Source: Kiritimatiellia bacterium
GTDB lineage: Bacteria; Verrucomicrobiota; Kiritimatiellia; RFP12; UBA1067
NCBI GenBank assembly: GCA_017459225.1
Contig: JAFUDL010000241.1
Span: 1 to 6,969, forward strand
DNA: 6,969 bases
Direction: 5' to 3'
The translations under genes and the position numbers were made by a program. Positions 5,433-6,969 of the stretch are shown in pieces. Each line of letters begins with the position of its first letter. Positions within the stretch are counted from its first letter, which is position 1. The notes under the pieces were generated by a model. That model was not told the DNA's origin. It ran no database searches and worked only from the letters and a program-made list of their open reading frames with translations.

Positions 5433-6969
5433 GAGACTGCGCATTTGCGCGTTGGTAGTACAGCTTGTCGCCGTTGTGAGGGTAGCTGGCGACGAATGCG
5501 GCTGGTGGAGAGTCGGCGAGATAAACGTTCCGCAGATTGAGTTCGAGGATGACAACCCGTCGCTCCTTGCCGTTCCTGCGCCAAGCGGCACGGTGAACAT
5601 GGACTTCGCTTTGCAGAATGGTTTGCCCGAACCGTCCTGGGCGCGTATCAAAGAGCTTGCGAGGGGACTCGACAATGATCCCGAGAAATGCTATAGATAC
5701 GTGCGGAACAATATTGCCTATGCATCGTACTTTGGATTTCTGAAGGGGCCTGAGCGGACCCTGCTGGACCGTGAGGGCAACGAGCTTGACCAGGCATTTC
5801 TTCTTCTTGCCCTTCTGAGGGCTAGTGGATTCCCGGATGCAGAAATCAGATATACGCCTTTGACGTTTGAGAACGAAGCACCTAATGTACATTTTCGCAT
5901 ACCGCTCAGAGTTCAGGAGGGTGGAAGTGAATACAATGCGGCCGACTGGATGGGCGTGGATGCATCAGGTTCGATATCGGAGGTTGCGGAGCGTGTGCAG
6001 ACTATGCACGCCCTTGCGGGTCATGACAGCAGGATTGTGACGGAAGGAGGCGTTTCATATCTTGCCACAGATCATTTTTATGTGCGGCTGCCGACATCTG
6101 AAGGCGCATACGCAATGGACCCGGCTTTCAAACCTGTTGAAATACGTTCGTCGGCAAACTTCGCAATGGACAGCGGCTATTCTCGTACGGCACTTCTCAA
6201 TGCTGCAGGGGGAACTGTGGCTAGCCAGTATGTAAAGAGCCTATCGAAAACCGGACTTGCTGCATATCTTGACGCACGCATGACCACATTGCGAAATGCG
6301 TGGACGGAAAAGAACGTCGCGGCTGCGCATTATGTTGGCGAGAACGTTGTGAAACAACAGCCTGACAGTGACAACCTTTATTTTCATGGGGCCAAAGTTG
6401 GAGGTTCCAAGAAATTTCTTACTCAGTCTGATGTGGTGAAGAATCTCTATCGGGCGCGTGTGACGCTAAAGATTGACTCTGCCGACCTGAAATCCTTCTT
6501 CCTAGATGAGATGGGCACCCGCTCTCTCTGGATATCGTTTGAGAACGTTTCGGCGAACTATCCAAAGGCTGTATTGTACCTTGACGATGCAGTCATCGCC
6601 TCGGAGTCTACGGAAAGCTCATCCGCTGTCGCCCAGCTTACGATCTCAATATCATACGCGATGGGATCGTATTCGCATAGGTACGATCTGTCGCGTGGTA
6701 CATCTAATGTCTATGCGATTCCCATCGGCTTTGGAGGCGATTCGTCACATGGAATGCGCAAAGTCGCCTCGGATGCGCTCGCCGACAGAATCGCTTCCGG
6801 CGACGGGGCGTCGCCTAGAACGATTGCGCATTCGCTTCTGGTGGCCGGACACCAGTGGATTGGTCAGGTTGCCATGATATCCCGGCTTCGTAGTCGTGTA
6901 TGTGGTTACTCAACTTTTGACTACTACAATGTAGGAGTCGTTGGTTATGCGGGAGCCTCTTTTGTTGAC
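5416..6969 (+). CDS. Secreted transglutaminase-like protein, N-terminal part, probably of a large RHS-associated protein
   Basis: The frame is open for 518 codons from ATG 5416 to the window edge with no stop, so the protein is partial. The ATG at 5419 is also possible; AGAG at 5411-5414 fits it slightly better. A basic n-region (KLRERLR) and a hydrophobic stretch (ICALVVQLVAVVRVAG) look like a signal peptide cut near residue 25. The segment YRYVRNNIAYASYFGFLKG (93-111), then GNELDQAFLLLALLRASGF (121-139), WMGVD (178-182), DHFYVRLP (219-226) and AYAMDPAFK (231-239), follows the transglutaminase-like domain seen in RHS/YD-repeat proteins of Pseudomonas and Verrucomicrobia. The later AHSLLVAGHQWIGQVA also fits those proteins. 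His220 and Asp235 match the catalytic His and Asp, while the Cys position appears to be Glu123, so thiol catalysis is unlikely. GC drops from about 65-70% in the neighbours to 42-52% in samples further in. It overlaps the symporter gene by 17 (or 14) bases, implying coupled translation. Confidence 0.85.
   Translation, partial: MMKLRERLRICALVVQLVAVVRVAGDECGWWRVGEINVPQIEFEDDNPSLLAVPAPSGTVNMDFALQNGLPEPSWARIKELARGLDNDPEKCYRYVRNNIAYASYFGFLKGPERTLLDREGNELDQAFLLLALLRASGFPDAEIRYTPLTFENEAPNVHFRIPLRVQEGGSEYNAADWMGVDASGSISEVAERVQTMHALAGHDSRIVTEGGVSYLATDHFYVRLPTSEGAYAMDPAFKPVEIRSSANFAMDSGYSRTALLNAAGGTVASQYVKSLSKTGLAAYLDARMTTLRNAWTEKNVAAAHYVGENVVKQQPDSDNLYFHGAKVGGSKKFLTQSDVVKNLYRARVTLKIDSADLKSFFLDEMGTRSLWISFENVSANYPKAVLYLDDAVIASESTESSSAVAQLTISISYAMGSYSHRYDLSRGTSNVYAIPIGFGGDSSHGMRKVASDALADRIASGDGASPRTIAHSLLVAGHQWIGQVAMISRLRSRVCGYSTFDYYNVGVVGYAGASFVD

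Noticed and set aside
5425..5892. Minus-strand frames opposite the start of the transglutaminase-like gene
   Set aside because: The plus strand carries a continuous frame with recognisable domain motifs, so these are shadows.
6506..6877. Plus-strand 123-codon frame in a different phase near the right edge
   Set aside because: It lies wholly within the longer open transglutaminase-like frame and is Arg/Ser-rich with no motif.

Overview
The window looks like chromosome from a GC-rich bacterium of the PVC group, perhaps Kiritimatiellota or a relative. This is inferred from the flavour of the proteins (a Bacteroides-like secreted GH36 enzyme, a transglutaminase-like RHS-associated protein, an Ala/Pro-rich protein with basic TIKL-type motifs) and not from any marker-gene comparison. 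There are six genes in two divergent blocks. No RNA genes, insertion sequences or CRISPR arrays were seen.

Left block, minus strand (1-1764): ribosome recycling factor (frr) comes first. It is followed by a 319-residue Ala/Pro-rich single-pass membrane protein of unknown function, then by the N-terminal 60 residues of a probable ABC-2 type permease that leaves the window at base 1. Gaps of 48 and 12 bases suggest one transcript.

Divergent control region (1765-1992): 228 bases carry two oppositely facing extended -10 promoters, both containing the 11-mer TTTGATATACT. One drives frr and the other drives the right-hand block.

Right block, plus strand (1993-6969): a signal-peptide-bearing GH36 alpha-galactosidase, a DAACS-family sodium-coupled amino-acid/dicarboxylate symporter 20 bases later, and a gene that overlaps the symporter's end by 14-17 bases and stays open to the window edge. 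This last gene has no stop in 518 codons. It encodes a secreted transglutaminase-like domain of the kind seen at the start of large RHS/YD-repeat proteins, with the catalytic Cys apparently replaced by Glu. Its base composition falls well below that of its neighbours.

The right block reads as an outward-facing operon: a periplasmic or secreted sugar-releasing enzyme, an uptake transporter that does not obviously fit a sugar, and a probable large surface or secreted protein. The most unusual points are the symporter's substrate-site residues, the Ala/Pro-rich repeat protein, and the Cys-less transglutaminase-like protein. None amounts to clear proof of a new system.
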